Origin: Lysinibacillus sp. ZYM-1
GTDB lineage: Bacteria; Bacillota; Bacilli; Bacillales_A; Planococcaceae
Reading direction: 5' to 3'
DNA: 64,000 bases
Assembly: GCF_001308875.1 (NCBI RefSeq)
Contig: NZ_KQ465115.1
Coordinates: forward strand, 1-64,000
In this document: positions 8,211 through 17,152 of the stretch, piece after piece
Layout of the letters: the number at the start of each line of letters is the position of its first letter
Numbering within the stretch: position 1 is the stretch's first letter
Translations under genes and position numbers: made by a program
The notes under the pieces: generated by a model
What the model was told of the DNA's origin: nothing
Seen by the model: only the letters and a program-made list of their open reading frames with translations
The model's database searches: none

Positions 8211-9110
8211 ATGAGTATCCAAGGAAAAGCAAATGTATTAATGGTTATTGTCACAATGTTTTGGGGACTATCTTATACCTTTATGGTCATGGGGCTTGAA
8301 ACATTGGCTGTTTATAATGTGGTGGCACTGCGTTGTATCATCGCATTTTTAGTAGCAGGGCTTATTTTTTATAAACGGATGATTAAAGTAGATGGTAAGA
8401 CATTAAAATATGCAGCTATCCAAGGATTTTTATTATTCATTGTGTTCGCGTTAAGCTTATTTGGTTTACAATCCACTTCTGTTTCAAATGCAGGCTTTAT
8501 TTTAAGCCTAACTGTTGTATTAGTACCGATATTTAGCAGTTTCATTGATAAAAAATTACCGTCCAGAGCAGTTAGCTTTGCGATTATTTGTACCATGATT
8601 GGGATTACAGTATTAACAGCACAGGGTTCATTTGCCTTCCATAAAGGTGATTTGTTAGTAGCGATCGCCGCGCTTTGTTATTCTATTTATTTACTTTTAA
8701 ACAGCTCGTTTACAAGAAATGTGGAATCGATTTCATATGGTATATACCAACTTGGTTTCGCTGGCGTTTATGCGCTTATCTTAACATTACTATTTGAAAC
8801 ACCAACGTTGCCAAATTCAATGACATCATGGCTCGCCATTTTAGGTCTTGGTATCATTTGTAGTGCGTTTTGTTTTGTCGGTCAAACTGTTGCACAACAG
8901 TATACTTCTGCTACACATACAGGTCTTATTTTTTCCTTAGAACCTATATTTGCAGCTATGTTTGCGATGATGTTCATCGGTGAAGGGCTGACAGTGAAAC
9001 TAGTCATTGGAGGTAGCTTTATTCTGATTGGTAATTTATTTGCCCAATTAGAGCATTTCCATGTATTGCGCTTTATAAAAAAGGATGACCCAGAAAAAGT
9101 AACGCAATAA
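8211..9110 (+). CDS. DMT/EamA family transporter
   Basis: A 299-residue inner-membrane exporter with two EamA repeats and about ten transmembrane helices, the usual length for the drug/metabolite transporter superfamily. The N-terminal segment MFWGLSYTFMVMGLE and the second-repeat glutamate segment SLEPIFAAMFAMMFIGE are characteristic. I prefer ATG at 8211 over GTG at 8202 because GGTGGGTG lies about 7 bases upstream. Substrate unknown; relatives export amino acids or metabolites. It is divergent from a LysR regulator that probably controls it. Confidence 0.92.
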   Translation: MSIQGKANVLMVIVTMFWGLSYTFMVMGLETLAVYNVVALRCIIAFLVAGLIFYKRMIKVDGKTLKYAAIQGFLLFIVFALSLFGLQSTSVSNAGFILSLTVVLVPIFSSFIDKKLPSRAVSFAIICTMIGITVLTAQGSFAFHKGDLLVAIAALCYSIYLLLNSSFTRNVESISYGIYQLGFAGVYALILTLLFETPTLPNSMTSWLAILGLGIICSAFCFVGQTVAQQYTSATHTGLIFSLEPIFAAMFAMMFIGEGLTVKLVIGGSFILIGNLFAQLEHFHVLRFIKKDDPEKVTQ

Positions 9111-9147
9111 AAAACAGAGTGATCCATTGTGATCACTCTGTTTTTTT
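9111..9147 (+). terminator. Terminator between DMT and YflT-like genes
   Basis: AAAACAGAGTGATC pairs perfectly with GATCACTCTGTTTT and ends in seven Ts. It can serve the convergent gene at 9152 as well. Confidence 0.85.
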
Positions 9148-9151
9148 ATCT

Positions 9152-9589
9152 TTACAAAAATCTTCTATATTGCTCAGCCTCATTCATGCGCTCTTGATTT
9201 CTTAAACGCTCCTCTTGCTCGGCAGCTGTTTCTGGATGTGTTTGTAGCGAATCATAATCATCCTCACGTTCTGCAAATAATACGATACTCCCTTGTTCTA
9301 CAAGATGAGCATAGTAAGCTATTTGCCCTTCGGAAAGATTAAAGCGTTTTAAGCCTTCTGTTACAGCTGAGTCGCCCGTAAACCAAGATTTGAATTGGTC
9401 AACCCAATTACCAGCCTCATGTGTTTGGACATCAGCATCCCATTTCACATCCTCATACTGTTGGGGATCTTTCGCAATAATATGGATATCCTCTTTATGA
9501 TAGCCCTCAGATCGCATATTTTCTAAAATATGAAGCATTTCATCCCTTGTATGGGCCACTTCAATTTTTGGATTTTGTTCATTCATCAT
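9152..9589 (-). CDS. General stress protein, YflT-like domain
   Basis: A 145-residue soluble protein with an N-terminal YflT/GSP17M-type domain (about residues 8-105: VAHTRDEMLHILENMRSEGY, then DIHIIAKD) and a charged Glu/Arg-rich C-terminal tail (EEQERLRNQERMNEAEQ). Members are general-stress proteins of unknown activity. ATG at 9589 is chosen because AGGAGG lies 8 bases upstream. The promoter at 9627-9651 matches sigma-B geometry, in line with the known stress induction of B. subtilis YflT. It is next to dps, which has the same kind of promoter. Confidence 0.88.
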   Translation of the reverse strand: MMNEQNPKIEVAHTRDEMLHILENMRSEGYHKEDIHIIAKDPQQYEDVKWDADVQTHEAGNWVDQFKSWFTGDSAVTEGLKRFNLSEGQIAYYAHLVEQGSIVLFAEREDDYDSLQTHPETAAEQEERLRNQERMNEAEQYRRFL

Positions 9590-9626
9590 GTTCAATTCCT
9601 CCTAATTTGTATGGCTTACTAGATAA

Positions 9627-9651
9627 TTACCCCGACTATGGGCAAACAAAC
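9627..9651 (-). promoter_or_regulatory. Sigma-B-type promoter of YflT-like gene
   Basis: On the minus strand GTTTGT (9651-9646) and GGGTAA (9632-9627) are spaced 13 bp, close to the GTTTAA-N12-15-GGGTAT consensus of the general stress sigma factor. It sits about 40 bases before the start codon. Confidence 0.8.
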
Positions 9652-9745
9652 GTTTTTTGCCGCTTCTTTACCAAACTGTAATAATTGTCATCTTGCTTTT
9701 ATGCTTGTTTCCTTTTTGTCAAAATGGAATAAGTGCTTACTAAAA

Positions 9746-9774
9746 ATGCATCCCCAAATGTTATGGGGATGCAT
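9746..9774 (-). terminator. Terminator of dps
   Basis: ATGCATCCCC pairs with GGGGATGCAT; on the minus strand it is followed by TTTTT. It lies just after the dps stop codon. Confidence 0.8.
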
Positions 9775-9782
9775 TTATATTT

Positions 9783-10223
9783 TTATTTATCAAGGAATGC
9801 TTTTAACATCCAAGTATGCTTTTCGAGGGATTGATACATCGCATTGAGTAAATCCTCTGTACGGTCGTCCCCTTCCTCTGCTGCTAGTCCCATTGTTGAA
9901 TTTAATGCTTTCATGAGCTTTTGGAAATCTGAAATCGTCGTTGCCACCATTTCCTCCGTCGTCTCATTTCCTGTTGCTTCTTCCACATATGATAGCTCTA
10001 GATGCTCTTTTAATGTTGCCACCGGCTTGCCATCCTTTGAAAGAATACGCTCTGCAATTTCATCTAAATTCAAGGTAGTTTCATTATACAATTCTTCAAA
10101 TTTTGCATGCAGTGTAAAGAATGCTGGCCCTGTGACATACCAATGATAATTGTGCAGCTTTGTATAAAGCACAGACCATGTAGCTACTAGCTTATTTAAT
10201 TGTTTGTTTAAGTTTTGTGTCAT
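9783..10223 (-). CDS. dps: Dps family ferritin-like DNA-protection protein
   Basis: A 146-residue mini-ferritin that assembles into dodecamers, oxidises ferrous iron with peroxide and stores it, protecting DNA. The inter-subunit ferroxidase residues are seen as His27 in HNYHWYVTG, His39 in LHAKFEE and Glu43. The rest is a four-helix bundle of usual length. I start at MTQNLNKQ, downstream of GGAGG; the longer frame would translate the promoter leader. A sigma-B-like promoter lies at 10301-10325. No PerR box was recognised, so it resembles sigma-B-driven dps more than peroxide-regulated mrgA. Confidence 0.94.
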   Translation of the reverse strand: MTQNLNKQLNKLVATWSVLYTKLHNYHWYVTGPAFFTLHAKFEELYNETTLNLDEIAERILSKDGKPVATLKEHLELSYVEEATGNETTEEMVATTISDFQKLMKALNSTMGLAAEEGDDRTEDLLNAMYQSLEKHTWMLKAFLDK

Positions 10224-10300
10224 AATTCTGTTCTCCTCCAATGTGTCAATTGTTCTAGCCCTTAGTATGCGTTTCAAATGATGTTGGCTATACACACATT

Positions 10301-10325
10301 GTTCCCGACCAACAATATTTCAAAC
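10301..10325 (-). promoter_or_regulatory. Sigma-B-type promoter of dps
   Basis: On the minus strand GTTTGA (10325-10320) and GGGAAC (10306-10301) are spaced 13 bp, the same geometry as the promoter of the neighbouring YflT-like gene. Confidence 0.75.
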
Positions 10326-10432
10326 ATGCTCCTATTCAAAGGGACTAATCACGTGCAATAATATTCATTAAGAATATTTCAACTATTCTATTAAATTATT
10401 TCACTTTCCGAAATAGTTTCGTTATAATGAAA

Positions 10433-10438
10433 TCACTT
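10433..10438 (+). promoter_or_regulatory. -10 element upstream of pepF
   Basis: TATAAT is placed about 23 bases before the pepF start codon. A short palindrome CGAAA-TAG-TTTCG lies just upstream; no clear -35 is seen. Confidence 0.4.
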
Positions 10439-10460
10439 ACATGTAAAGGGGTGTTTTGGA

Positions 10461-12278
10461 ATGGAAGTTTTACCATTACGAAAAGATGTTGCAGTAGAAG
10501 AAACGTGGGATTTAACAGAATTACTTAAGAATGATGCTGATTTTGAACCTACTTTAGCACAGCTTGTAGAGGACGCACTTAGCTTTGAACAAACGTATCA
10601 AGGGACCATTACGGATGCGCAAAAAGTCATTGAGGTATTAACGGCTTTCGAAAATTTACAAAAAAGTATCGTTCCAATTGGTACGTATGCTAGCCTAAAC
10701 TTGCAAGCAGATCGTACGGATGATGTAGCCCAAATACGTGCTGCAAAATTTAGTACAGCCCTCGGAAAAATAAGCAGCGCCTTATCTTTCGTGCGTAGTG
10801 AATTACTCGCTTTGGATGAAGGCCTATTACAAGAAGCGGCAATCTTAAGCCCTCTTTACAAACTTTATTTAGAGGAGCTATTAAAACAAAAACCTCACCA
10901 GCTACATCCAGAAGTCGAAAAAGCGCTTGCTGCATTTAGTTCTACATTTGATGCGCCTTACGAAACGTATAATACGGCAAAATTAGTGGATATGAACTTT
11001 GGCGAATTTGAAGTAAATGGTGAAAAGCATCCACTAAGCTTTGTCCTTTACGAAAATGATTGGGAGTTTGAAGCCAATACAGAAGTTCGCCGTGCTGCCT
11101 TTAAGGCTTTTTCAAGTAAGCTGCGCGATTATCAGCATACAACAGCACAAGTTTACAACACACATATTCAACAAGAAAAAACAATGGCTGATCTAAGGGG
11201 CTTTAACTCAATCATAGATTATTTACTATTTGACCAAGATGTCGATCGCTCTCTTTATAATCGCCAAATTGATTTGATTACAAAAGAACTTGCACCGCAT
11301 ATGCGTCGTTATGCAAAATTAATACAAAAAGCTAATGACATCGATCATATGACATTTGCAGATTTAAAAATCGCCTTAGATGCTACTTATGATCCAAAAT
11401 TGTCGATGGATGAAGCAAAGGAATATGTTGATAAATCATTAGCTGTTATGGGTGAGGACTACAATCACTTAATGGATAGAGCTTTCCAGGAACGCTGGAT
11501 TGACTATGCACCAAACAAAGGGAAATCCACAGGTGCATTCTGTTCAAGTCCATACGGTGGCCATCCGTATATTTTACTGTCATGGAATGAACGTATGAAT
11601 GAAGTCTTTACACTGGTTCATGAGCTTGGTCATGCGGGTCATTTTGCAAACACGTATGCCCATCAATCTTATTTTAATAGTCGCCCTTCCCTGTACTTTA
11701 TTGAAGCACCATCTACAATGAACGAAATGTTGTTAGCGAATTATTTATTAACTCATAATGATGATGTGCGTTTTAAACGTTGGGTCATTTCAAATATTGT
11801 CTCGAAAACGTATTATCATAACTTTGTGACGCACTTACTTGAAGCCGCGTACCAACGCAAAGTATATGAATTAGTGGACGCTGGTGAATCTGTCAATGCG
11901 AATATTTTAAATCAGTTAAAACGTTCTGTGCTAGAAGAATTCTGGGGCGATACAGTAGATATTTCTGAAGGTGCTGAACTTACATGGATGCGTCAGCCTC
12001 ATTACTATATGGGCCTATACCCATACACTTATAGTGCAGGCCTAACTATTTCAACACAAGTATCTCAGCGTATATTAAACGAAGGTGATACAGCAGTTGA
12101 AGAATGGTTAGCAGTCCTACAGGCTGGTGGAACAAAATCTCCAGTGGAATTAGCACAAATGGCAGGTGTTGATATTACAACAGACCAACCACTTAAAGAT
12201 ACGATTGCCTATATTGGTCATTTAGTTGATGAGCTTGAGCGCCTTACATTAGAAATTGAGGCTGTCCAACAATCATAG
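10461..12278 (+). CDS. pepF: Oligoendopeptidase F (M3 metallopeptidase)
   Basis: A 605-residue cytosolic zinc peptidase that cleaves oligopeptides of roughly 7-17 residues. The catalytic HEXXH motif appears as LVHELGHAGHF near residue 387, with the downstream Glu in IEAPSTMNEML near residue 415 as third zinc ligand. The N-terminal helical domain (LRKDVAVEETWDLTELL) is typical of the OEP-F group. GGGGTG precedes the ATG. It is monocistronic with a strong terminator. Family membership is clear; physiological substrates are not. Confidence 0.96.
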   Translation: MEVLPLRKDVAVEETWDLTELLKNDADFEPTLAQLVEDALSFEQTYQGTITDAQKVIEVLTAFENLQKSIVPIGTYASLNLQADRTDDVAQIRAAKFSTALGKISSALSFVRSELLALDEGLLQEAAILSPLYKLYLEELLKQKPHQLHPEVEKALAAFSSTFDAPYETYNTAKLVDMNFGEFEVNGEKHPLSFVLYENDWEFEANTEVRRAAFKAFSSKLRDYQHTTAQVYNTHIQQEKTMADLRGFNSIIDYLLFDQDVDRSLYNRQIDLITKELAPHMRRYAKLIQKANDIDHMTFADLKIALDATYDPKLSMDEAKEYVDKSLAVMGEDYNHLMDRAFQERWIDYAPNKGKSTGAFCSSPYGGHPYILLSWNERMNEVFTLVHELGHAGHFANTYAHQSYFNSRPSLYFIEAPSTMNEMLLANYLLTHNDDVRFKRWVISNIVSKTYYHNFVTHLLEAAYQRKVYELVDAGESVNANILNQLKRSVLEEFWGDTVDISEGAELTWMRQPHYYMGLYPYTYSAGLTISTQVSQRILNEGDTAVEEWLAVLQAGGTKSPVELAQMAGVDITTDQPLKDTIAYIGHLVDELERLTLEIEAVQQS

Positions 12279-12286
12279 ATGTTCTA

Positions 12287-12330
12287 GAAAACGGTTCTGT
12301 GCTTGTAAAGTACAGAACGTTTTCTTTTTT
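12287..12330 (+). terminator. Terminator of pepF
   Basis: GAAAACGGTTCTGT pairs with ACAGAACGTTTTC with one bulge, then a T-run. It starts 8 bases after the stop codon. Confidence 0.85.
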
Positions 12331-12505
12331 TAGTTCTAAGTGAAAAAATGTATACATATACTAGAATTAGGGCGTCCATCCACACTTTTTAGATATTTCA
12401 AAATAGACAATCATTTTTCTTCATACAAAAGTACCGTTATTATTAAGAGTACGCAAATTATTTAGCAATATACGATTAACAATTGTCAAAGGAAGTGTTC
12501 TAATT

Positions 12506-13489
12506 ATGGTAAAACGTAATGATCCATGCCCATGCGGTAGCGGCAAAAAATATAAAAAATGTTGTGAAGGTAAACAGCAAGTAACAGTGGAAACAGTACA
12601 AATCGAAGAATTAGAGCGTGTGCTACAAACATTTTACTTAGAATATCCTGAGCGTAAAGATGTTCGTGCTTATATCGAGCATGTGGCCACATGGCAACCT
12701 AAATTAGAGAGTGTGCTACAGCGTGAGCTGATTGAAGCCATTGCTTTAGACGACTTTTTCTTCCATCAAGAGCCATCTATTTGGAAAAGTTATTTAAAGA
12801 AAACGAAGAAAAAGGCAGTAAGACCTTCTACAGTGAAAGTACTTGAAGATTGGTCTCAGCCAACATTATTTATTGGTACGGTATCTGTTGTTGAGGAAAA
12901 ATATTTTAAAGCTAGTCATTTACTTACCAATGAAGAGCTCTATATTCGACGAGAAAATGATAAACCAATTCCTGAAGGTATGCATGTCTTTGCCTTTATT
13001 TTACCGGATGGAACGAAGACATCGACACATTATTTAGCTGTGTCTACATTGATTTTCTTCCCTGAGGATCATCTAAAAGTATTTGAAGAATTTAAGAAAA
13101 ACTTTGAAGCATCCGAGAAAAAGGTTGGAGCATTCTTAAAAGAAGAACATCTTACTTTCTGGGAGTTACTTGTCTCCAATGGCTATAAGGGAGAGGAATT
13201 CACTAATTTTGAAAGCACTGTCCTTACACAAGTAAAAGATTTCTTGGAGCAAAATGATCGTGAAACAGCTCCAATGCTTGAGTTATTAGAGGACTATTTA
13301 ATAGAAGGACAACCTACTGCGCGCAAAGAAGCGGCCATTGCTGCTGGTGCGATTCGTTATGGGCAGGAAAAAGAGCTTTTTGAATCTCTTTCCATGACGG
13401 TAAAAGAAATCGCCGCGACATTTGATATTTCTGCTTCTTCACTTACAAAGTATTACCAAGACTTAAGTAGCTATGTCGAAACAAAATAA
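12506..13489 (+). CDS. SEC-C motif protein with C-terminal helix-turn-helix-like segment
   Basis: A 327-residue protein with an N-terminal SEC-C zinc motif (residues 4-20: NDPCPCGSGKKYKKCC), the same metal-binding tail found in SecA. The middle is charged and helical with no recognised enzyme motif. The last 40 residues (TVKEIAATFDISASSLTKYYQDL) look like a helix-turn-helix. The SEC-C motif usually mediates zinc and protein binding; a role for this larger protein is not known. GGAAGTG precedes the ATG. It has its own terminator and no operon partner. Confidence 0.8.
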   Translation: MVKRNDPCPCGSGKKYKKCCEGKQQVTVETVQIEELERVLQTFYLEYPERKDVRAYIEHVATWQPKLESVLQRELIEAIALDDFFFHQEPSIWKSYLKKTKKKAVRPSTVKVLEDWSQPTLFIGTVSVVEEKYFKASHLLTNEELYIRRENDKPIPEGMHVFAFILPDGTKTSTHYLAVSTLIFFPEDHLKVFEEFKKNFEASEKKVGAFLKEEHLTFWELLVSNGYKGEEFTNFESTVLTQVKDFLEQNDRETAPMLELLEDYLIEGQPTARKEAAIAAGAIRYGQEKELFESLSMTVKEIAATFDISASSLTKYYQDLSSYVETK

Positions 13490-13496
13490 TCCTAAA

Positions 13497-13541
13497 AAAA
13501 AGCTACATTTATTAGCATATGCCTGATAAATGTAGCTTTTC
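13497..13541 (+). terminator. Bidirectional terminator between SEC-C and zinc-finger genes
   Basis: AAAAGCTACATTTAT pairs with ATAAATGTAGCTTTT. It serves the convergent genes on both sides. Confidence 0.8.
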
Positions 13542-13553
13542 TAATTGGGTACT

Positions 13554-13745
13554 TTATTTACTGTAAACTTTTAAAAGCTCTTCGCCTAAAAACTGTAGCT
13601 TTTCACCAACTGAACAGGCTTCAATACAGAAGCGATGAGCTCCAGGTTTACCACGTTCCTTACGTAATTGCTGAATGACTAAGCAATCTGCGCAATACGT
13701 ATCATGCAGTTCATCTATATCCTTCATAACCGTCACTTTATCCAT
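13554..13745 (-). CDS. Small zinc-finger protein (zf-C2HCIx2C-like)
   Basis: A 63-residue protein with the metal-ligand pattern CADC near residue 19, followed by HRFCIEAC near residue 39, which fits the small Bacillales zinc-finger family that includes B. subtilis YpeQ. Function unknown. I start at MDKVTVMKDIDE; GGAG lies about 11 bases upstream, a little far. It is divergent from an RNase-HI-like gene, an arrangement that resembles the ypeQ/ypeP neighbourhood of Bacillus. Confidence 0.8.
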   Translation of the reverse strand: MDKVTVMKDIDELHDTYCADCLVIQQLRKERGKPGAHRFCIEACSVGEKLQFLGEELLKVYSK

Positions 13746-13936
13746 ATGAACTCTCGCTCCTTTCACGTCCAAAATTCACTTCCTACTATTATGAAGCGTA
13801 CATTTTGAACAAGCAACTATTTTGTTTATCCACTTCAGCTATTTTTTTCAAGACCTTGACTACTCGCACATGGATGTTTTACAGCGCATCCTTGTTGTAC
13901 AATTATATGGAAGTCAAATTGTAAAGTAGGGATGAT

Positions 13937-14329
13937 ATGTTAGAGGTTTATATAGATGCTGCTAGTGCAGGAAACCCTGGTCCGAGTGGTATTGGTATAT
14001 TTATTAAAGGTGAAGGGCAACATATACAAATTAGTGAGTATATCGGGCAAACAAACAATCATATTGCTGAATTTACTGCCTTAGTACGAGGACTTGAAGA
14101 AGCACAAAAGCTAGGCTCTACGCTTGTATCTGTGCGCTCTGATTCTAAAATCGTTGTCGCTTCTATGGAAAAAGAATATGTGAAAAACGAGGAATTTAAA
14201 CCTTTTCTGGAAAAAGCTTTATTACTCGCTAACACCTTTGAATTATTTTTTATCAAATGGGTGCCTGATTCTCAAAACAAAGCTGCCGATGCTTTGGCAC
14301 GAAAAGCTATACAAAGCAAAAATAGTTGA
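13937..14329 (+). CDS. RNase H-like protein (YpeP-type RNase HI fold)
   Basis: A 130-residue RNase HI-fold protein expected to cleave RNA in RNA/DNA hybrids. Candidate catalytic acidic residues are Asp7 (VYIDAASAGNPG), Glu in NHIAEFTAL near residue 48, Asp in VRSDSKIV near residue 72, and Asp in NKAADALAR near residue 120. It lacks the N-terminal hybrid-binding domain. The sequence class is that of short Bacillus YpeP-like proteins, some of which have weak or no activity, so enzymatic function is inferred only. AGGGATGATAT precedes the ATG. Confidence 0.88.
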   Translation: MLEVYIDAASAGNPGPSGIGIFIKGEGQHIQISEYIGQTNNHIAEFTALVRGLEEAQKLGSTLVSVRSDSKIVVASMEKEYVKNEEFKPFLEKALLLANTFELFFIKWVPDSQNKAADALARKAIQSKNS

Positions 14330-14340
14330 AACAATGCCAA

Positions 14341-14364
14341 GGGACTGTGTAAACAGTCCCTTTT
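14341..14364 (+). terminator. Terminator of RNase H-like gene
   Basis: GGGACTGT pairs with ACAGTCCC around TAAA-like loop bases, then TTTT. Confidence 0.8.
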
Positions 14365-14491
14365 CCTTCCCCTTCTATTCAGATACTTAATATCCCCTGA
14401 TCCATTATTTTTATGAAATCAATTTTTTTACAAACTTCATAATAAAATAGCTATATCGCGCATAAAATTTTCTGATTAATCCAAAACGATG

Positions 14492-14520
14492 TTGACATTC
14501 ATTGGGCACGGTGATATCCT
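14492..14520 (+). promoter_or_regulatory. Promoter of amino acid ABC transporter operon
   Basis: TTGACA (14492-14497), 17-bp spacer, TATCCT (14515-14520). It lies 60 bases before the first gene. Confidence 0.65.
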
Positions 14521-14580
14521 TTAACACATTAGTAGTTTAGCAAACGAAAGCGATAGATTTGTATAGGGGGTAACAAAACG

Positions 14581-15378
14581 ATGAAACGTATAATGACTTT
14601 AGTTATGATGCTAACAGCTGTAATCGTTTTAGCAGCGTGTGGCACAGCAAAAGAAAAATCAACAGAGAAAGACCAAACATCTTCTGATAAAGAAAAAATT
14701 ATTATTGGTATTGACGATAAATTTGCACCAATGGGCTTCCGCGATGATAAAAATGACATCGTTGGTTTCGATATTGATTTAGCACGTGCAGCTGCAGAGC
14801 ATATGGGCGTAGAAGCAGAATTTCAACCAATCGATTGGAAAACAAAAGAGGCTGAATTACTCAGTGGACGTATTGATTTAATTTGGAACGGTTATACCAT
14901 TACTGATGAGCGTAAGGAAAAAGTATTATTCACAAAACCTTATCTTGAAAACTCTCAGGTTGTTGTAACAAAAGCAGATTCTAAAATTTCAAAACTAAGT
15001 GATTTAGCTGGCAAAGAGGTAGGAATCCAATCACTCTCTTCTGCCGCAGATGCATTGAATGGTAATCCTATTCATAAAGAAGTAAAAACAATTACAGAAT
15101 TTGCAGATAACGTTTTAGCTTTATCAGATTTAAAAACAGGTCGAGTTGATGCTGTTGTAATTGATGCTGTTGTAGCAGAATATTACATGACTCAAGAGCC
15201 TGCTACATTTAAATTATTAGAGGAATCACTTGCACCTGAACAGTATGGTATCGGTGTGAAACCAGGCAACGAAGCTTTATTGGAAAAACTGCAAGCTGCA
15301 TTAGACAAAATGAATGAAGACGGTTCAGCGGCTAAAATCTCCACAAAATGGTTCGGCGAAGATAAAGTATTAAAATAG
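14581..15378 (+). CDS. Polar amino acid ABC transporter, substrate-binding lipoprotein
   Basis: A 265-residue extracellular lipoprotein. The N-terminus is a type II signal peptide with lipobox VLAAC and Cys20, then a Ser/Lys/Glu linker and an SBP family 3 domain from about residue 39 (IIIGIDDKFAPMGFRD). GFDIDLARAAAEHMG and SGRIDLIWNGYTITDERK are hallmark segments of polar amino acid binders. The ligand (glutamine, cystine, arginine or similar) cannot be fixed from sequence. GGGGGT precedes the ATG. First gene of a three-gene operon; a hairpin follows it that may reduce expression of the next two genes. Confidence 0.94.
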   Translation: MKRIMTLVMMLTAVIVLAACGTAKEKSTEKDQTSSDKEKIIIGIDDKFAPMGFRDDKNDIVGFDIDLARAAAEHMGVEAEFQPIDWKTKEAELLSGRIDLIWNGYTITDERKEKVLFTKPYLENSQVVVTKADSKISKLSDLAGKEVGIQSLSSAADALNGNPIHKEVKTITEFADNVLALSDLKTGRVDAVVIDAVVAEYYMTQEPATFKLLEESLAPEQYGIGVKPGNEALLEKLQAALDKMNEDGSAAKISTKWFGEDKVLK

Positions 15379-15393
15379 GAACAGGATATTTTT

Positions 15394-15428
15394 GTAAGAG
15401 TTTCCTCCGCGAAACTCTTACTCTTTTT
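15394..15428 (+). terminator. Intra-operon attenuator hairpin
   Basis: GTAAGAGTTTC pairs perfectly with GAAACTCTTAC around CTCCGC and is followed by CTTTTT. It separates the binding-protein gene from the permease gene and probably allows more binding protein than membrane parts to be made. Confidence 0.75.
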
Positions 15429-15442
15429 GGAGGGACATCGTT

Positions 15443-16099
15443 ATGGCGGATTACTGGCAAACTATGATATGGCCGATGCTAGAAGGTGCGAAAACGACAG
15501 TCATACTGTTTTTTATCGCCATTCTTGTATCGATTCCATTTGGCTTTTTACTAACACTTGCAGTTAAAAGTCGCATTAAACCACTTTCTTGGCTTGCACA
15601 TACGTATATATATATCATGCGTGGTACACCACTATTACTACAATTATTATTAATTTGCTTTGGTTTACCTATGCTGCCAGTAATCGGTGAATATTTAGTA
15701 CTTGATCGTTTTGTAGCTGCTTGTCTTGGCTTTATTCTAAATTACGCTGCCTACTTTGCAGAAATTTTCCGAGGTGGTCTATTAGCCATCGATAAAGGGC
15801 AATATGAGGCAGCTCAGGTACTTGGCTTATCAAAATGGCAAACAACAACACGTGTCATTTTGCCACAAATGTTTCGCGTAGCATTACCAGCCTTATCAAA
15901 TGAATCGGTTACGCTGATTAAGGATACTGCTCTGCTTTATGCTGTAGCTGTTCCAGAATTACTGCATTTTGCACAAACAGCCGTCAATCGTGACTTTACA
16001 ATTGTACCGTTCTTTATTGCTGGTGTTATTTATTTAGTCATGACGCTTGTCTTGACTGTATTCTTTAAATGGCTGGAAAAACGTTTTAAATTTGAATAG
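15443..16099 (+). CDS. Polar amino acid ABC transporter, permease
   Basis: A 218-residue inner-membrane permease of the His/Glu/Gln/Arg-type (HEQRO) family with about five transmembrane helices. [22 protein letters not shown] opens the first, [15 protein letters not shown] is the family segment, and the EAA loop appears as [21 protein letters not shown] near residue 130, which contacts the ATPase. Only one permease gene is present, so it likely forms a homodimer. TGGAGGG precedes the ATG. It is 12 bases upstream of the ATPase gene. Confidence 0.95.
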   Translation: MADYWQTMIWPMLEGAKTTVILFFIAILVSIPFGFLLTLAVKSRIKPLSWLAHTYIYIMRGTPLLLQLLLICFGLPMLPVIGEYLVLDRFVAACLGFILNYAAYFAEIFRGGLLAIDKGQYEAAQVLGLSKWQTTTRVILPQMFRVALPALSNESVTLIKDTALLYAVAVPELLHFAQTAVNRDFTIVPFFIAGVIYLVMTLVLTVFFKWLEKRFKFE

Positions 16100-16110
16100 A
16101 GGTGACCTAT

Positions 16111-16857
16111 ATGGCATTGATGGAAGTAACAAACTTAAAGAAATCTTTTGATCAGACAGAGGTTCTTAAACAAATTACATTTTCGGTAGAGAAGAACGAT
16201 GTCATTGCAGTTATCGGTCCCTCTGGATCAGGTAAAAGTACAATGCTTCGAAGCTTAATTCATTTAGAAGAAATTGATGGTGGTAGTATTTTAGTAGATG
16301 GTGATTATCTTGTGCAAGATGGCATGTATGCCAAACCACAGGAAATTAAAGCCTTGACAGCTAAAATGGGAATGGTCTTTCAACATTTCAACCTATTCCC
16401 CCACTTAACGGTCCAACAAAACCTTGAAACGGCACCTCGCCTATTAAAAAAAGAATCATCTGAAGCCATTTCAAGCCGTTGTCTAGATTTATTGAAAAAA
16501 ATTGGACTTGCCGAAAAAGCAAACGCCTACCCTGCCAACCTGTCTGGTGGTCAAAAACAACGGGTTGCTATCGCCCGCGCCTTGATGATGAATCCACAAA
16601 TTTTATTATTTGACGAACCAACATCTGCCCTAGATCCTGAGCTGACAGGAGAAGTTTTAAAAGTCATGAAAAGCTTAGCCGAAGACCAAATGACTATGAT
16701 TGTCGTTACACATGAAATGGGCTTTGCGCGAGAAGTAGCAAACAAGGTTGTCTTTATGGATGGTGGACAAATTATCGAATCTGACCATCCCGATAACTTT
16801 TTTACAAACCCACAAAACGATCGAACAAAGGCATTTTTACAAAAGAACCTAAACTAA
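16111..16857 (+). CDS. Polar amino acid ABC transporter, ATP-binding protein
   Basis: A 248-residue cytosolic ATPase that powers the upstream permease. Walker A is GPSGSGKST at residues 36-44, the Q-loop is [14 protein letters not shown], the signature [15 protein letters not shown], and Walker [15 protein letters not shown] followed by the H-loop [12 protein letters not shown] at 16111 follows AGAGGTGA by 5 bases and is preferred over the upstream GTG. Length and motifs are those of GlnQ/HisP-type proteins. The operon ends with a strong terminator. Confidence 0.96.
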   Translation: MALMEVTNLKKSFDQTEVLKQITFSVEKNDVIAVIGPSGSGKSTMLRSLIHLEEIDGGSILVDGDYLVQDGMYAKPQEIKALTAKMGMVFQHFNLFPHLTVQQNLETAPRLLKKESSEAISSRCLDLLKKIGLAEKANAYPANLSGGQKQRVAIARALMMNPQILLFDEPTSALDPELTGEVLKVMKSLAEDQMTMIVVTHEMGFAREVANKVVFMDGGQIIESDHPDNFFTNPQNDRTKAFLQKNLN

Positions 16858-16863
16858 ATAAAT

Positions 16864-16894
16864 GGAGAGCAGACTTAAGCTGCTCTCCTTTTTT
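16864..16894 (+). terminator. Terminator of ABC transporter operon
   Basis: GGAGAGCAG pairs with CTGCTCTCC apart from one mismatch near the CTTAAG centre, followed by six Ts. Confidence 0.9.
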
Positions 16895-17152
16895 ATTGTA
16901 TTTATTTAAAATACATGAATCGAAAATGCTTTCTATCAATAGATGCTCAATAAAATCGTGCTGTTTATAAAAAAGTTGCCCCGTTTTATCCCTTTAGATA
17001 TGATTGTTGAAGGGATGGCTTTATGATGTTTTTTGTTTAAAAGAATAGAACATATGATTAAAAAGATTGATTAAATGACAATTAATTGTTCCTTTAATGA
17101 TCCTATTTAATAGAATAATTTTAAGACAAAGCTAAGGTAGGAGGAATGGAAA
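16895..17152. other. Intergenic region upstream of AraC gene
   Basis: About 250 bp, AT-rich, with no reading frame. The palindrome-like ACAATTAATTGT at 17079-17090 could be a regulator site. Nothing else is recognised. Confidence 0.3.

Noticed and set aside
10224-10460. PerR box upstream of dps
   Set aside because: I could not find a TTATAATTATTATAA-like 7-1-7 repeat; the sigma-B-type promoter explains expression better.
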